NCBI RefSeq assembly: GCF_000332095.2
Contig: NZ_KI913951.1
Location: 1-64,000 of the forward strand
Source: Leptolyngbya sp. PCC 6406
GTDB lineage: Bacteria > Cyanobacteriota > Cyanobacteriia > Phormidesmidales > Phormidesmidaceae
Direction of reading: 5' to 3'
Length of the DNA: 64,000 nucleotides
Below, piece by piece: positions 36,442 through 45,093 of this stretch (the stretch's first letter is position 1; each line of letters starts with the position of its first letter). The notes beneath the pieces are model-generated. The model did no database searches. It saw nothing but the letters and a program-made list of their open reading frames with translations, and was not told the DNA's origin. A program made the position numbers and the translations under genes.

Positions 36442-36861
36442 ATGATCTTTGTCCCTGATAACTCTCAGCCTAAAATGATTGAAGAAAACATACTTTGGGT
36501 CGTTGCGGAAACTGAAGTGGCGAAAGAAACACTTGAAGTTGATGGTCGCCGCTCTGGAGAAGATGTAACTGGTGGATTCGACTCTACTAAAGAAGCATTT
36601 GAAGCCTTTCAAACAATTATTAAGCGTAAGCGTATTTCTCTTGATGCAAAGGCACTAAAAACTCAGATGGAAAACATGGTATCTATTGTTAATAGTATCT
36701 TCGATCAAGCAACTTCTCAAACTAGCTTGCAACTTAATGAAGTTGAGCTTTCAGTCGAAATCAATGCTGAAGGACAATTAAGCCTTATCGGTAACGGCGG
36801 CAAACTGGGAAACAAGGGAGGCATCACATTAAAGTTCATCCGGCCTAATGATAATCATTAG
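36442..36861 (+). CDS. Pepco-like (peptidase co-occurring) domain protein
   Basis: A 139-residue protein. The second half (LQLNEVELSVEINAEGQLSL, then GGKLGNKGGITLKFIR) matches my knowledge of the Pepco family, small proteins encoded beside caspase or trypsin-like peptidases in bacterial conflict systems, often with a central helical part as here (ALKTQMENMVSIVNSIFDQA). It lies 253 bp after dynamin B in the same orientation. Its proposed role is to link sensing to the peptidase. Confidence 0.65.
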   Translation: MIFVPDNSQPKMIEENILWVVAETEVAKETLEVDGRRSGEDVTGGFDSTKEAFEAFQTIIKRKRISLDAKALKTQMENMVSIVNSIFDQATSQTSLQLNEVELSVEINAEGQLSLIGNGGKLGNKGGITLKFIRPNDNH

Positions 36862-36983
36862 TACCTCGAAAAACCTAGATTTTTCTGGGAGTGACAACGT
36901 AATTAAAATGATTGCAGCCTAACCAGAAATGCCACATCAGATGCTGGAGCAAGGTCGGCTAATGAAATTTCTTTGCTGATTTA

Positions 36984-38051
36984 TCAACCCCCCTCTTTAG
37001 ACTCTCCTTCTAACTGCCGTACCGCATTTTCCAGCTCCGATTCCAGTTGTTCAGCACTGGGTAAGGCATCGGGGGGCACCTCCGGCCAGCGATGTTCCGC
37101 TACGGCGATGGGATTGCGCAGATTGCTCAAGGCGTACTCCGCGATCGCCTTCTGGCGGGTCTGACACAGAATGATACCGATCGTCGGCTGGTCATGCTCC
37201 TTGCGGTTCTGGTCATCAATGGCAGCGATGTAGAAGTTCATCATGCCCGAATACTCGGGCTTGAAGTCCCCCATCTCCAACTCAATGACGACAAAGCAGC
37301 GCAGCTCCAGGTGGTAGAACAGCAGGTCAATCTGGAAGTCCTGGTCGCCAACGGTAATCGCGTAGTTATGACCGATGAAGGCAAACCCCACCCCGAGTTC
37401 GAGCAGGAAGTCACGCATGTGCTTCACTAACGCCCGCTTCAGATCCTGCTCCTCAACGTCCTTAGACAGGGTTAAAAAGTCAAAGGTGTAGGGATCGCGA
37501 ACAATCTGCTTGGCCAGATCCGACTGCGGTGCAGGCAGGGTCTTGGCAAAGTTATTGACGGCCCCACCTTCCCGTTGATACAGACGGGTTTTGATTTGTG
37601 CTACCAGCACATTCCGACTCCAGCCATTGGCAAGGGTTTCTCGCGCATACCAGAGGCGCTCTTGGGGGTCTTTTAGCTTCTCTAGCAGCGCAATGTTGTG
37701 GTACCAGGTAATTTGGCCAAGCACCGCTTGGCCAATTCCCTCTGGCCAAGCTTCAGCAAAGGCCCGCATGTACTTCAGATTGGAGCGCGAAAAGCCCTTC
37801 ATATCGGGAAACTCTCGCTTCAAATCTTGGGCCAAGCGATCTAAGACCTTAGTCCCCCACGCCTCCGCTTGCTGCCGCGCCAAAATCTCACACCCAATCT
37901 GCCAATACAGCAGCAGCAGCTCACGATTGACCGCCAGCGCCGCTTTGACCTGCGCTGAACGAATTCGGGTCTTGAGATCATCAAGAAAGGCACTGTAACT
38001 GCCTTCATCGGGCATCAAGCTAGATTTTGACAACCTGGATTTTGACAACAA
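36984..38051 (-). CDS. PDDEXK nuclease of the YhcG/DUF1016 family
   Basis: A 355-residue protein. The N-terminal DUF1016 domain has ALAVNRELLLLYWQIG, GFSRSNLKYMRAFAE and SWYHNIALLEK-like ITWYHNIALLEKL. The C-terminal nuclease fold has GVGFAFIGHNYAITVGDQDF, QIDLLFYHLELRCFVVIELE (the D and E-x-E/K catalytic pair) and QPTIGIILC. Length matches YhcG. Members act with restriction or DNA-repair systems or as stand-alone defence nucleases. Start may instead be at MPDEGSYSAFLDDL. It is preceded by about 170 bp with a short direct repeat of GGATTTTGACAAC type. Confidence 0.88.
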   Translation of the reverse strand: MLSKSRLSKSSLMPDEGSYSAFLDDLKTRIRSAQVKAALAVNRELLLLYWQIGCEILARQQAEAWGTKVLDRLAQDLKREFPDMKGFSRSNLKYMRAFAEAWPEGIGQAVLGQITWYHNIALLEKLKDPQERLWYARETLANGWSRNVLVAQIKTRLYQREGGAVNNFAKTLPAPQSDLAKQIVRDPYTFDFLTLSKDVEEQDLKRALVKHMRDFLLELGVGFAFIGHNYAITVGDQDFQIDLLFYHLELRCFVVIELEMGDFKPEYSGMMNFYIAAIDDQNRKEHDQPTIGIILCQTRQKAIAEYALSNLRNPIAVAEHRWPEVPPDALPSAEQLESELENAVRQLEGESKEGG

Positions 38052-38224
38052 TGCCTCCCTGGCATCACAACTACAGGATGAGAGTTATCGGGTGCGCCAT
38101 CACCTTGCGTGACGCACCAAAGGCTACCACCCCTGCCCAAGGAATGGGCACCATTCCCCAGATCCCACCCCAGAACTCAACCTCAATCGTGCGTTATACA
38201 CCCTTCACCCCCCACCTTGCGGCA

Positions 38225-41200
38225 CTACCCACACGCCCTCCTCAAGACAGCCAAAGGTTGAAAAATAGAGCTATTACCGGGAGTACCGGCACGGCTCAAT
38301 TGGGCCACGGCCCCCTCGATCGCGTCAATCACCCAGGCTCCGATGGTTTGCTCGATTTGCACCCAGTCCCCAATTTGCCACCCGTGTTCCTGCTGGGTGG
38401 CCCCTTGGTCTGGGGGGTTGCTGGCCCCCGTGTCCACGATCTCTTGATTAAGGACTTGATCTTGATTAGAGATCGTGGACACCGAGTCCGACAGCTTTTG
38501 CCGAATGGCCTGCAACAGCTTGAGACGAATCGGATTGTCCAGGTCAGTGGCGGCATACAGGCGTGCCCGCGTTTGAGCACGGCGGCCAGGGCGACCGATC
38601 GCGGCCACATTGAGTCCTAAGCGCTTCACGAGTTTATTGGCGATTTCACAGGGGGTCTGGTCGGGGTTGATATTGAGGTTCAACCAGTAGCGCACTTCAT
38701 CCATAAACCGGAGGGCGGTCTGCTTGATGGCGATCGCCCGGTTATCGGTATTGGTCCATGGTTTTCCGTCCAGCAGGTTCAGCACCCCCAGTTTGGCCAT
38801 CATGGCGGCTTTCACATAGTTGCGCGGCAGCCGGTGTGGGGCGCGGATGGAGCTGGCGAGAATCGACTCTACGACATCGCGATCGCACGCTTTGATCGCC
38901 TCCAGGTTCTCCGCTCGGCCTTGGAGCAGCACCCCCCGCCGCAGAGAGCCATAGTCTTTGCAGAGCACTTCGTAGCAGTCCTCAGCATCGTCAAAGTCGA
39001 TGCCGGGAAACTCGTCGCGGCACAGGACTTTATAGGCAATCAACCGGGCCTCACGGCTACTCTCCAGGCTGTCGAGGGTGCGATGAGCCCAGTCCAGGGT
39101 GTGGGCCGCTTCCGGTTCTGCTGCCGCAATCTCCACGGCTTCTTCTAGCCAGATCTGTTCCTGGGTGAGCTGCCAGAGTTCGGCTGTGGCCTTATCCGCC
39201 TGTAAGGTGTCAGTGGTAACGGTGTGGCCAGCTCCTTCAAGTCGATCAATTAACGCTTCCTGGGCGATCGCTTTCTGGCTACCACTGACGGTGCGAGCGG
39301 TGGTCAGGTAGTCCACGATGGCGGATTCGACACCCATCAGGTCGTGATCACCGGTGCCCAGGTCAAAGAGGCGGGCCAGCGTGGTCAGGTTTTGGGTCAG
39401 GCGTTGTTTGATGGCACGGGGATTACCCAGGGCTTCATCGGCAGTGCCGGTGATAAAGGGCGGGATGAAGATCCGGCGTGGCACCGTAGGGCGATAGCGG
39501 CCTAGCATCTGGAGATGGGTATCGGTGCTGAGGGCCGGGAAGTAGGCCCACACTTCATCAAAGTAGGCGTCTTCAACCGCCATGCCACCTTCGATGCTGA
39601 TCCCGGATTTGGCACTGGGGGAGAGAATTAGCACGTCAGGCCGATGGACCTGAAGCCAGTGATCTGGGTCTTTGAAAAAGAGATTAAAGGCTCCGCCTTC
39701 GTTGGTTTCCGAATCAATCCGGGTCGAGGAAAGGCCCCGGCTTTGTAAGATCCGGTCCAGCCGCTTCGCTTCCCGCTGGGAGCTGGTAACAAAGAGGAGG
39801 CGCTTACCCTGCTCAAGGTGGTGCAGCAGGCGTTGGCGAAACCCGGAGGCTTTGCCAGAAAAGACCTGACAGTCCCAGGGCAGACCCTGTTTCCGATGGC
39901 GGAAACAGCGCACCGCCAGGGTGCCGCTGAGGGTCTGCCAGTAGCGCACAGCGCGATCGGGAATGCCGTCTTCAGAGAGCACGATCGCTCCACCGGATGC
40001 GATCGCATGTTTGGCAGCACTAGCAATGCGTTCCAGGATGGTGCCATAGCGGCTCTTGAGGGTATCCCCCTGGCAGATGTGCTCGGTGACTTGATTACCC
40101 TCATCCACAATCAAGACCACGGGTTTGGTCCAGAACCACTCGGGCAGCTTGCCGATGGAGTCTGGGCACAGGACAATGCCGGGGCGCTGGCGGGCCGCTT
40201 CCCAGAATTCCCGCTGGTTTTGACCCGTCGCCCCCTGGTCATGGATATGGAGAATGTCCCAGTCTTTGGCGGTTTGCTGGCCCAGGGAATTCAACGGTGA
40301 GAGCACCAGGACGTGTTTGTCTTCTTGCAGAGCCGTCTGCACCCAGTCGCGTCCAATGCGGTAGGTCTTCCCCGTATTCATGGTGGCGTCTACCACATGA
40401 ATGACGCTGGGGGTGAGTTTTGGCAGGGGGGGCAGGTAGTTCCCCTCCGTGGTGCGCTCAATGGGAAAGGTGAGGGCATTGTGCCGATGAATCGCATTTA
40501 GGGCAGCGGCAATTCGCCCATCACGCTTGTACTGCTTCAGCGTCAGGGCAGTGTTGAGAATCTCCTCCAGGCGCTCGGTGCCCGTCAGGTGGAGGGGATT
40601 GTCGGGCAGCAGGGAGTCATTTTGGGTACCCCGGCGCTGGCGCGATGGGCAAAGCCCGGTCGGAGACCATCGCGGAGCAGCGCTGAATCCTCGGCTCGCT
40701 TCGGCGGGGGGCTCCGGTGGATTGGCCTCAAAGGTCTGGCAAATTCCCGCTGCTTTGGCGGCATCGGTGTAGCGATAGAGCACGTCATCGATGCCTTTGC
40801 CCTCCTGGGGATGCCAGATGGGGCAGCGCACCTCACAACCTTTCTCCGCCAAAATCGTGCCGAGCTGCTTCACCTGGCGGTGAACGTTGGCAATGGTCTT
40901 GGGTTTACTGTCCTGGTCGAACACGATAAAGATCTGTCTGCCCTTGGTGGCAAAGCGTTCAATGACGGTGTGCAGTTCCAGACTGCCTTTGACATGCCAC
41001 TGGGTAATGCCCCGCACTGCGATCGCGGGGAGGCCGTGGGCGATCAGTGAGAGCGCCTTCTTTAAGCCTTCCGTGATGGCAACGGGGAGGTTGTAGAGTG
41101 CCACCACCTCCCAGAAGCTTTGCCCTGGTAAAGGTTCAATGCCGTAACGCCCATAGACAACCGCCGCTGTCTCATCATCCACTAGGGGCAAAATGGGCTC

Positions 41201-41575
41201 AGCGATGGCCCCTGGTGGCGTTTCATATTTAATGTGTTTCCCCAGTTTGTGGGGATCGGGCCGGGGATTGATCGCTTTGGCATAGGGAACGCCTGCGAGC
41301 GTACACCAGATGCCATCCCTGAGGGGTTCGTAAACCGTCAGCAGCCGCTGCACCCCGACGGTGATATAGCTGGTGACCTTCTGGGACTGGGCAATTTTAT
41401 CCTCCAAGATCTCTTGGATCGCCGCATCCCCGGAGAGCACTTGGACATTGGTCGTCGTCAATCGGTCTGGGATGGCAGATCGCCGGAAGTCCGCCAGCAT
41501 CCATTCTTCTAAAGACTGCCATGCCCCGTATCCGCCGCGATCTCCAGTATCGCGGGGTGTGAGAGTTGATTCCAT
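38225..41575 (-). CDS. CyRepA1-family plasmid replication protein (DUF3854 plus helicase)
   Basis: An 1116-residue protein. Residues about 120-290 are a TOPRIM-like DUF3854 domain with VAITEGLKKALSLIAHG (Glu169) and IFIVFDQDSKPKT (Asp219/221). A helicase part follows: Walker A VVDATMNTGKTYRIGRDWV (about 397-404), LVLSPLNSLGQQTA, Walker B VVLIVDEGNQ and a second RecA-like half with RLLFVTSSQREAKRLDRIL and MLGRYRPTVPRR. This architecture (primase-like plus helicase) is that of large CyRepA1 proteins that start replication of cyanobacterial plasmids. It indicates that this DNA is, or once was, a plasmid. No frameshift is seen. Confidence 0.85.
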   Translation of the reverse strand: MESTLTPRDTGDRGGYGAWQSLEEWMLADFRRSAIPDRLTTTNVQVLSGDAAIQEILEDKIAQSQKVTSYITVGVQRLLTVYEPLRDGIWCTLAGVPYAKAINPRPDPHKLGKHIKYETPPGAIAEPILPLVDDETAAVVYGRYGIEPLPGQSFWEVVALYNLPVAITEGLKKALSLIAHGLPAIAVRGITQWHVKGSLELHTVIERFATKGRQIFIVFDQDSKPKTIANVHRQVKQLGTILAEKGCEVRCPIWHPQEGKGIDDVLYRYTDAAKAAGICQTFEANPPEPPAEASRGFSAAPRWSPTGLCPSRQRRGTQNDSLLPDNPLHLTGTERLEEILNTALTLKQYKRDGRIAAALNAIHRHNALTFPIERTTEGNYLPPLPKLTPSVIHVVDATMNTGKTYRIGRDWVQTALQEDKHVLVLSPLNSLGQQTAKDWDILHIHDQGATGQNQREFWEAARQRPGIVLCPDSIGKLPEWFWTKPVVLIVDEGNQVTEHICQGDTLKSRYGTILERIASAAKHAIASGGAIVLSEDGIPDRAVRYWQTLSGTLAVRCFRHRKQGLPWDCQVFSGKASGFRQRLLHHLEQGKRLLFVTSSQREAKRLDRILQSRGLSSTRIDSETNEGGAFNLFFKDPDHWLQVHRPDVLILSPSAKSGISIEGGMAVEDAYFDEVWAYFPALSTDTHLQMLGRYRPTVPRRIFIPPFITGTADEALGNPRAIKQRLTQNLTTLARLFDLGTGDHDLMGVESAIVDYLTTARTVSGSQKAIAQEALIDRLEGAGHTVTTDTLQADKATAELWQLTQEQIWLEEAVEIAAAEPEAAHTLDWAHRTLDSLESSREARLIAYKVLCRDEFPGIDFDDAEDCYEVLCKDYGSLRRGVLLQGRAENLEAIKACDRDVVESILASSIRAPHRLPRNYVKAAMMAKLGVLNLLDGKPWTNTDNRAIAIKQTALRFMDEVRYWLNLNINPDQTPCEIANKLVKRLGLNVAAIGRPGRRAQTRARLYAATDLDNPIRLKLLQAIRQKLSDSVSTISNQDQVLNQEIVDTGASNPPDQGATQQEHGWQIGDWVQIEQTIGAWVIDAIEGAVAQLSRAGTPGNSSIFQPLAVLRRACG

Positions 41576-42219
41576 GGTGTTCTATTCCTTTGGTGTTGCG
41601 CAGGAATAGACCGTTTCAGAGCATCACAAACTATCACCTCCGGAAAAGTGTTGCCATTCCCCAAAGGCGTGATAATATAGACACAGTGATCTTGTGAGTC
41701 ATTCAAGGTTCCTTTTCCCTTGGTCTTGAATGTCCCTCGCCGGTCTATTCCTTTCCTTTCCGAACAATTTGTTGCCGCTTTGGCGAAAGTTTTGAACTCT
41801 GGTTGTTCCCGCAGCCAGAGTTTTTAACTTTGTCGCCTTATCAATACCTCCCTTGCTAGAGATCGCATAATCGCCTTAGATCAACGCGAGATGGGCTGTG
41901 GGCAATAGCGTTCAGCCCCTTGCCACCCTGCTCAAGCAGGGGTGCAGCGGCAGCGATCGCCATTGCTCGACCCGATCTTACTGCAAGTTTCCGATACAGG
42001 TTAGAAAAAAGAAGAAATCTGTTATCGCGATCTCTCGTTTGTCGATTTTTGGCAAAATGGCCTGTGGGGTTGTGAAGCCTTTCTACCCACCTGTAATGCA
42101 TCTCTGCGGGCGGGGGACTATAACATAGGGGCGACGTTGCTGTAGTCGAGAACCAAAGGATTCCCCTATAAATACCTCCTCATCGTCCACATTCGAGCGC
42201 TTTACGAGGCTGTTATCCC
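41576..42219. promoter_or_regulatory. Upstream region of the replication gene, candidate origin
   Basis: These 644 bases between the replication gene and the divergent HTH gene hold no convincing protein gene. The motif GGTCTATTCCT occurs inverted at 41602-41612 and direct at 41742-41752, with a further CTATTCCT at 41582. A strong hairpin with a T-run lies at 41795-41825. HIP1 sites occur further right. I see no clear DnaA-box cluster. Origin function is inferred from position only. Confidence 0.4.
41795..41825 (+). terminator. Rho-independent terminator-like hairpin
   Basis: The 8-bp arms AACTCTGG and CCAGAGTT enclose a 12-nt loop and are followed by TTTTT on the plus strand. No protein gene ends here, so it may end a short antisense or counter-transcript opposite the replication gene leader (inference). 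Confidence 0.45.
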
Positions 42220-42813
42220 ATGGTTGCCAACCATTCCTTGATGATCGATCCTGCTGAACCTCTCCAATCTAGGGATCTCTCTTCTGTAAACGGGGGATGC
42301 CTATCCCGTCGTGTTCGTATCAAGGATGCTGTCTTTGCCGCGATCGATGAAGCTGAAGGCTATAGGGCAACTCAATTGGCGGAAGCCGCTGGGGTGACGG
42401 ATGCCACCCTTTCTTCCATGCGACATCAGGGGCGGGATATCCGCATGTCTACCTTGCAGCGCTTGCTGGATGCGATGCCGACGGATGTCTATCTGCGCTT
42501 CTATCAAAATCTGGGGGCGGGTTTGGCTCACGAGGCCCTCACCGATCAAGAAGCCTCCCCAGACAAAATTATTTCAGCCCTGCTTCAGCTCTGTGATGAC
42601 CAGAGCTTGATCGGCCTGGTGCGAGAACTCGGAGCCCTGTCTAAGCAGCGCCATCAGCAAGGGAGCAAGGTGCTCTCGATCATGGCCCTGCTCATGGCGC
42701 TGATGCAGTATTGCGAACTGGATGATATGCCTGAACTCATCGGTAAAGTGGGCAAATATACCTCGACCGCCATCAATCGTGCTGCGGAAAATCTATCGGA
42801 AGAGCGGCGGTGA
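42220..42813 (+). CDS. Helix-turn-helix protein divergent from the replication gene
   Basis: A 197-residue protein. Residues about 40-90 look like an XRE/Cro-type HTH: EGYRATQLAEAAGVTDATLS, SMRHQGRDIRMSTLQRLLDA, MPTDVYLRFYQNL. The C-terminal half is helical (QSLIGLVRELGALSKQRHQQ). Divergence from the replication gene across a putative origin makes it a candidate copy-control or replication regulator, but it could be an ordinary accessory repressor. Confidence 0.65.
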   Translation: MVANHSLMIDPAEPLQSRDLSSVNGGCLSRRVRIKDAVFAAIDEAEGYRATQLAEAAGVTDATLSSMRHQGRDIRMSTLQRLLDAMPTDVYLRFYQNLGAGLAHEALTDQEASPDKIISALLQLCDDQSLIGLVRELGALSKQRHQQGSKVLSIMALLMALMQYCELDDMPELIGKVGKYTSTAINRAAENLSEERR

Positions 42814-42973
42814 TTGCTGGGATGAGAAAAGGGGGTGACCTAGCTGAGGATAGATGTGTTTGCTCTGTTGTGTCAGTACTCTTATGGGTAACGTGGATAG
42901 CTCTGTAGTTCCAGTAGCATGACTCGGTCTAGGAGTGGTCGTCTTTTGCAAACCAAGCGGAATATAGCTGCTT

Positions 42974-43177
42974 ATGCAATTCGACCCATCAAGGTCTTCT
43001 GTGGACTCTGCCGAAGTTGCAGCAGTTGATGACTTGCTGTACCGGTTTGATGATCTCGCAGAAGCAGATCAGGGTGCATTCATTGAGGCGTTGATTAGAA
43101 AAGAAAAGATTCAACGCATCATGGATCTTGTCGCCAAGTGTGCGCAAGCCAGGATCGAGGGAATTCGTGATCCGTGA
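42974..43177 (+). CDS. Small hypothetical protein (67 aa)
   Basis: Starts MQFDPSRSSVDSAEVAAVDD and is mainly helical (DDLAEADQGAFIEALIRKEK). Acidic, soluble and unlike any domain I know. A strong terminator hairpin follows at 43204, which supports a real transcript ending here. Confidence 0.5.
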   Translation: MQFDPSRSSVDSAEVAAVDDLLYRFDDLAEADQGAFIEALIRKEKIQRIMDLVAKCAQARIEGIRDP

Positions 43178-43203
43178 TGAATGCGCTATTTTTCAAGGAA
43201 AAG

Positions 43204-43242
43204 CTCAAAAGCCCCTAGACTGGCCAGTCAGGGGCTTTTGAG
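43204..43242 (+). terminator. Strong hairpin terminator
   Basis: Arms CTCAAAAGCCCCT and AGGGGCTTTTGAG (13 bp, perfect) enclose the inner palindrome GACTGGCCAGTC. The A- and T-rich bases at both arm ends make it a bidirectional terminator: it ends the small gene at 42974 and faces the toxin remnant on the other strand. Confidence 0.75.
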
Positions 43243-43272
43243 TAGGTTATCTGTCATCACGTGTGCTATCCC

Positions 43273-43410
43273 CTAATCAGATATGGACTCGTTGGCAGTG
43301 GTCAAAACCTCTAGATAAAGCTGACGACTGACGCGAAATCTGGCCACTGTTACGAGGTCATCCAGTAGCGGGCGCACGGCTGGAACTAGGCCGCGCCGTT
43401 TGGCTGCTGT
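43273..43410 (-). pseudogene. DUF3368 (PIN-like) toxin, C-terminal remnant
   Basis: Minus-strand reading gives AAKRRGLVPAVRPLLDDLV and ARFRVSRQLYLEVLTTAN, the typical end of DUF3368 PIN-like toxins. The N-terminal catalytic part is missing. It follows directly on the UPF0175 gene, the usual partner, so this is a broken UPF0175-DUF3368 module. Confidence 0.65.
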
Positions 43411-43414
43411 ATGA

Positions 43415-43660
43415 TCACAACCAACCCTTCTGGTTCAGGTGCTGCACATCTTCTCGAAATTCAGCTACGTCGTAATGGACGCAGATTTCTCGCTCATCTA
43501 GTAAGTGCTGGAATCGCATTTGAGTCATGCCTAGGATCTCGCTGGCTTTACCCAGGCTGAGCTTTTCTTTCTGAAACAACAAAAGGATGATTTCTAGCAA
43601 GAGGTCTGGCTCTGATAAGCCACTGGCTCGAAGGATATCGTCCGAAATGACTAGGCTCAT
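43415..43660 (-). CDS. UPF0175 family antitoxin-like protein
   Basis: An 81-residue protein with ASGLSEPDLLLEIILLLFQK, EKLSLGKASEILGMTQMRFQ and LLDEREICVHYDVAEFREDV, matching UPF0175 throughout. The middle motif is an HTH-like helix pair. These proteins pair with DUF3368 PIN-like toxins; the remnant of that toxin follows at 43273-43410. The antitoxin itself looks intact. Confidence 0.85.
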   Translation of the reverse strand: MSLVISDDILRASGLSEPDLLLEIILLLFQKEKLSLGKASEILGMTQMRFQHLLDEREICVHYDVAEFREDVQHLNQKGWL

Positions 43661-43681
43661 CGTTCTTAATCTCTGAGGTTT

Positions 43682-43815
43682 CTAGCGCGTTGAAGTCTTT
43701 TTGGGTGCGGGGCTGGGGTTGAGATGGTGGCCATAGTGGGTACACAGGAAGCGCACGCATTCGGGGGCTAGGTCGATCTCGATTTCATTGTAGGCTCCGG
43801 TGTCTGGGGTGGCTT
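43682..43815 (-). pseudogene. Unrecognised C-terminal coding remnant
   Basis: The minus-strand frame ends EIDLAPECVRFLCTHYGHHL and NPSPAPKKTSTR with a stop at 43682-43684. It reads as coding but has no start and overlaps, in another frame, the end of the truncated DUF5615 gene. It probably belongs to a gene cut by the same deletion. Confidence 0.25.
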
Positions 43816-43914
43816 ACTATCAGGCAAATCACGGGTATGCAGGGTGTCGTACCCAGCGTTCTGAAGAAGCTGAGCTAACCGCCGGGGCAGTTGGGTATCA
43901 ACCAAAAATTTCAT
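43768..43914 (-). pseudogene. DUF5615 PIN-like toxin, truncated
   Basis: Starts MKFLVDTQLPRRLAQLLQNA and GYDTLHTRDLPDS, the first third of DUF5615 PIN-like proteins. After the RDLPDS motif the homology ends abruptly and a short unrelated tail runs to a stop. Its ATG overlaps the DUF433 stop (ATGA), the normal coupling of this toxin-antitoxin pair. The later catalytic aspartates are lost. Confidence 0.75.
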
Positions 43915-44144
43915 GAGGCCAGCTTAAAGACGCTTTTGACTTGGCTGAGTCGGGTGGCAAACACTAAGGCCGAGACGATGTCCGCCTCTTCTAAGTCGTC
44001 ATAGTCTTCCAGAATTTCGGCCTGGGTCATGCCGGAACTGAGCAGCTCTAGCAACAGCTCGACGGGGTAGCGCAGCCCACGAATACAGGGTTTACCGTGG
44101 CAGATGTCGGGGTTGATGGTGATGCGATCTAGGAAGGAATTCAT
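43911..44144 (-). CDS. DUF433 antitoxin-like protein
   Basis: I chose the ATG at 44144 (MNSFLDRITINPDICHGKPC), because DUF433 proteins begin there and the longer reading upstream runs through repeats. The product has 77 residues with IRGLRYPVELLLELLSSGMT and AEILEDYDDLEEADIVSALV, the full DUF433 pattern with its HTH. It is coupled to the truncated DUF5615 toxin. The antitoxin is intact. Confidence 0.87.
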   Translation of the reverse strand: MNSFLDRITINPDICHGKPCIRGLRYPVELLLELLSSGMTQAEILEDYDDLEEADIVSALVFATRLSQVKSVFKLAS

Positions 44145-44170
44145 GGCAGGCTCTCCAGAATTAAATCCAT

Positions 44171-44305
44171 CGTTCCCAAGCTGAGCGCGGCTCATCGTTC
44201 CTATGCTCCAGCGTGGGAACATCTCCCCAGACGCTCCCGCGTCCCGCGTCCCCATCCCAGGGCTCAGGAGCGCCGGGTGTAGCGTTCCCAAGCTGAGCGT
44301 GGGAA
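44171..44305. repeat. REP-like palindromic repeats
   Basis: Imperfect copies of a CGTTCCCAAGCTGAGCGTGGGAA-type palindrome lie at 44171-44187, 44196-44220 and 44283-44305 between the DUF433 gene and the next gene. Such GTTCCC-GGGAAC palindromes are common in cyanobacterial intergenic DNA. Confidence 0.5.
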
Positions 44306-44472
44306 AGATGGAATGGCCCGACTGAGCTAGCCAGCTAGGGGCTAGTTAAAGTTCCCAGGGTATGAGATGTATCGATATTACAGCCTCCATGACTCGCCCC
44401 GTTTCGCTCCAAAAACCGCCCAATGAAACAGTAACCGCTACCTTTTGTTCCCTAACAACGTTAGGTGTCCCC

Positions 44473-45033
44473 ATGAATGACGAGATTTTGGCTCAGCAAC
44501 TGGCAAAAACGGGCAACTTGTTGGACTTGCTCAACGATGAAGCCTGGGTGCGAGAAACTGAGGCCATTGAAGCGGAGTGCGGCGGGCAGGTTGAAGCCGG
44601 TCTGGGCCTAAAAGCTTACGTTGAACAGTTAGCCACTGTGCCCTCAGCCGCCTTTCGTCAGCAGCGCCGCCAAGTGCAACTGCTATCGATTTTGTTGCCA
44701 GAGCTGAAAGCATGGCTACAATCCTGGGAATTGGGTCGGATCTTCGAGGCCGTCTACATCGAAGCGCAACGACAACTGTTTGAGCATCTTCAGCGGCCCA
44801 CACCCGAACAAGTCATCTGGCTGGATTCTCTACTGGCAGAAGATTCCCGACAGATATCTCCTGAGCAGAAAACTGTGAGATCGCAAGCGATCGTGATGCT
44901 GGTGCAAATGTTCACTGAGGATGATTGGCAAGCGCTAGCCCAAACAGCGGCTGAAGAGACAGCGAGAGGTATTTTGCAAGTTCGGCACCGGCAACTCCAC
45001 CAACAAGCTCGACAAACCCAGCGACCTGGCTAA
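44473..45033 (+). CDS. Unknown helical family protein, copy 2
   Basis: Started at 44473 (MNDEILAQQLAKTGNLLDLL) the product has 186 residues and aligns along its length with the gene at 1695-2228: EAECGGQVEAGLGLKAYVEQ, RQLFEHLQRPTPEQVIWLDS and MFTEDDWQALAQTAAEETAR. The longer upstream reading (from 44362) lacks this similarity. Function unknown; no GNAT partner is present here. A pentapeptide-repeat gene follows, and beyond that a second partial copy of the end of this gene. Confidence 0.75.
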   Translation: MNDEILAQQLAKTGNLLDLLNDEAWVRETEAIEAECGGQVEAGLGLKAYVEQLATVPSAAFRQQRRQVQLLSILLPELKAWLQSWELGRIFEAVYIEAQRQLFEHLQRPTPEQVIWLDSLLAEDSRQISPEQKTVRSQAIVMLVQMFTEDDWQALAQTAAEETARGILQVRHRQLHQQARQTQRPG

Positions 45034-45093
45034 ATACCTAGCTAAATACCTGGCTAAGCGCTGGCTATAGATTCCCTATCCACGAGTCAACCA

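Noticed and set aside
43204-43242. Hairpin considered as an attachment site or small RNA
   Set aside because: Perfect GC-rich stem with A/T flanks at the end of a gene is explained by a terminator.
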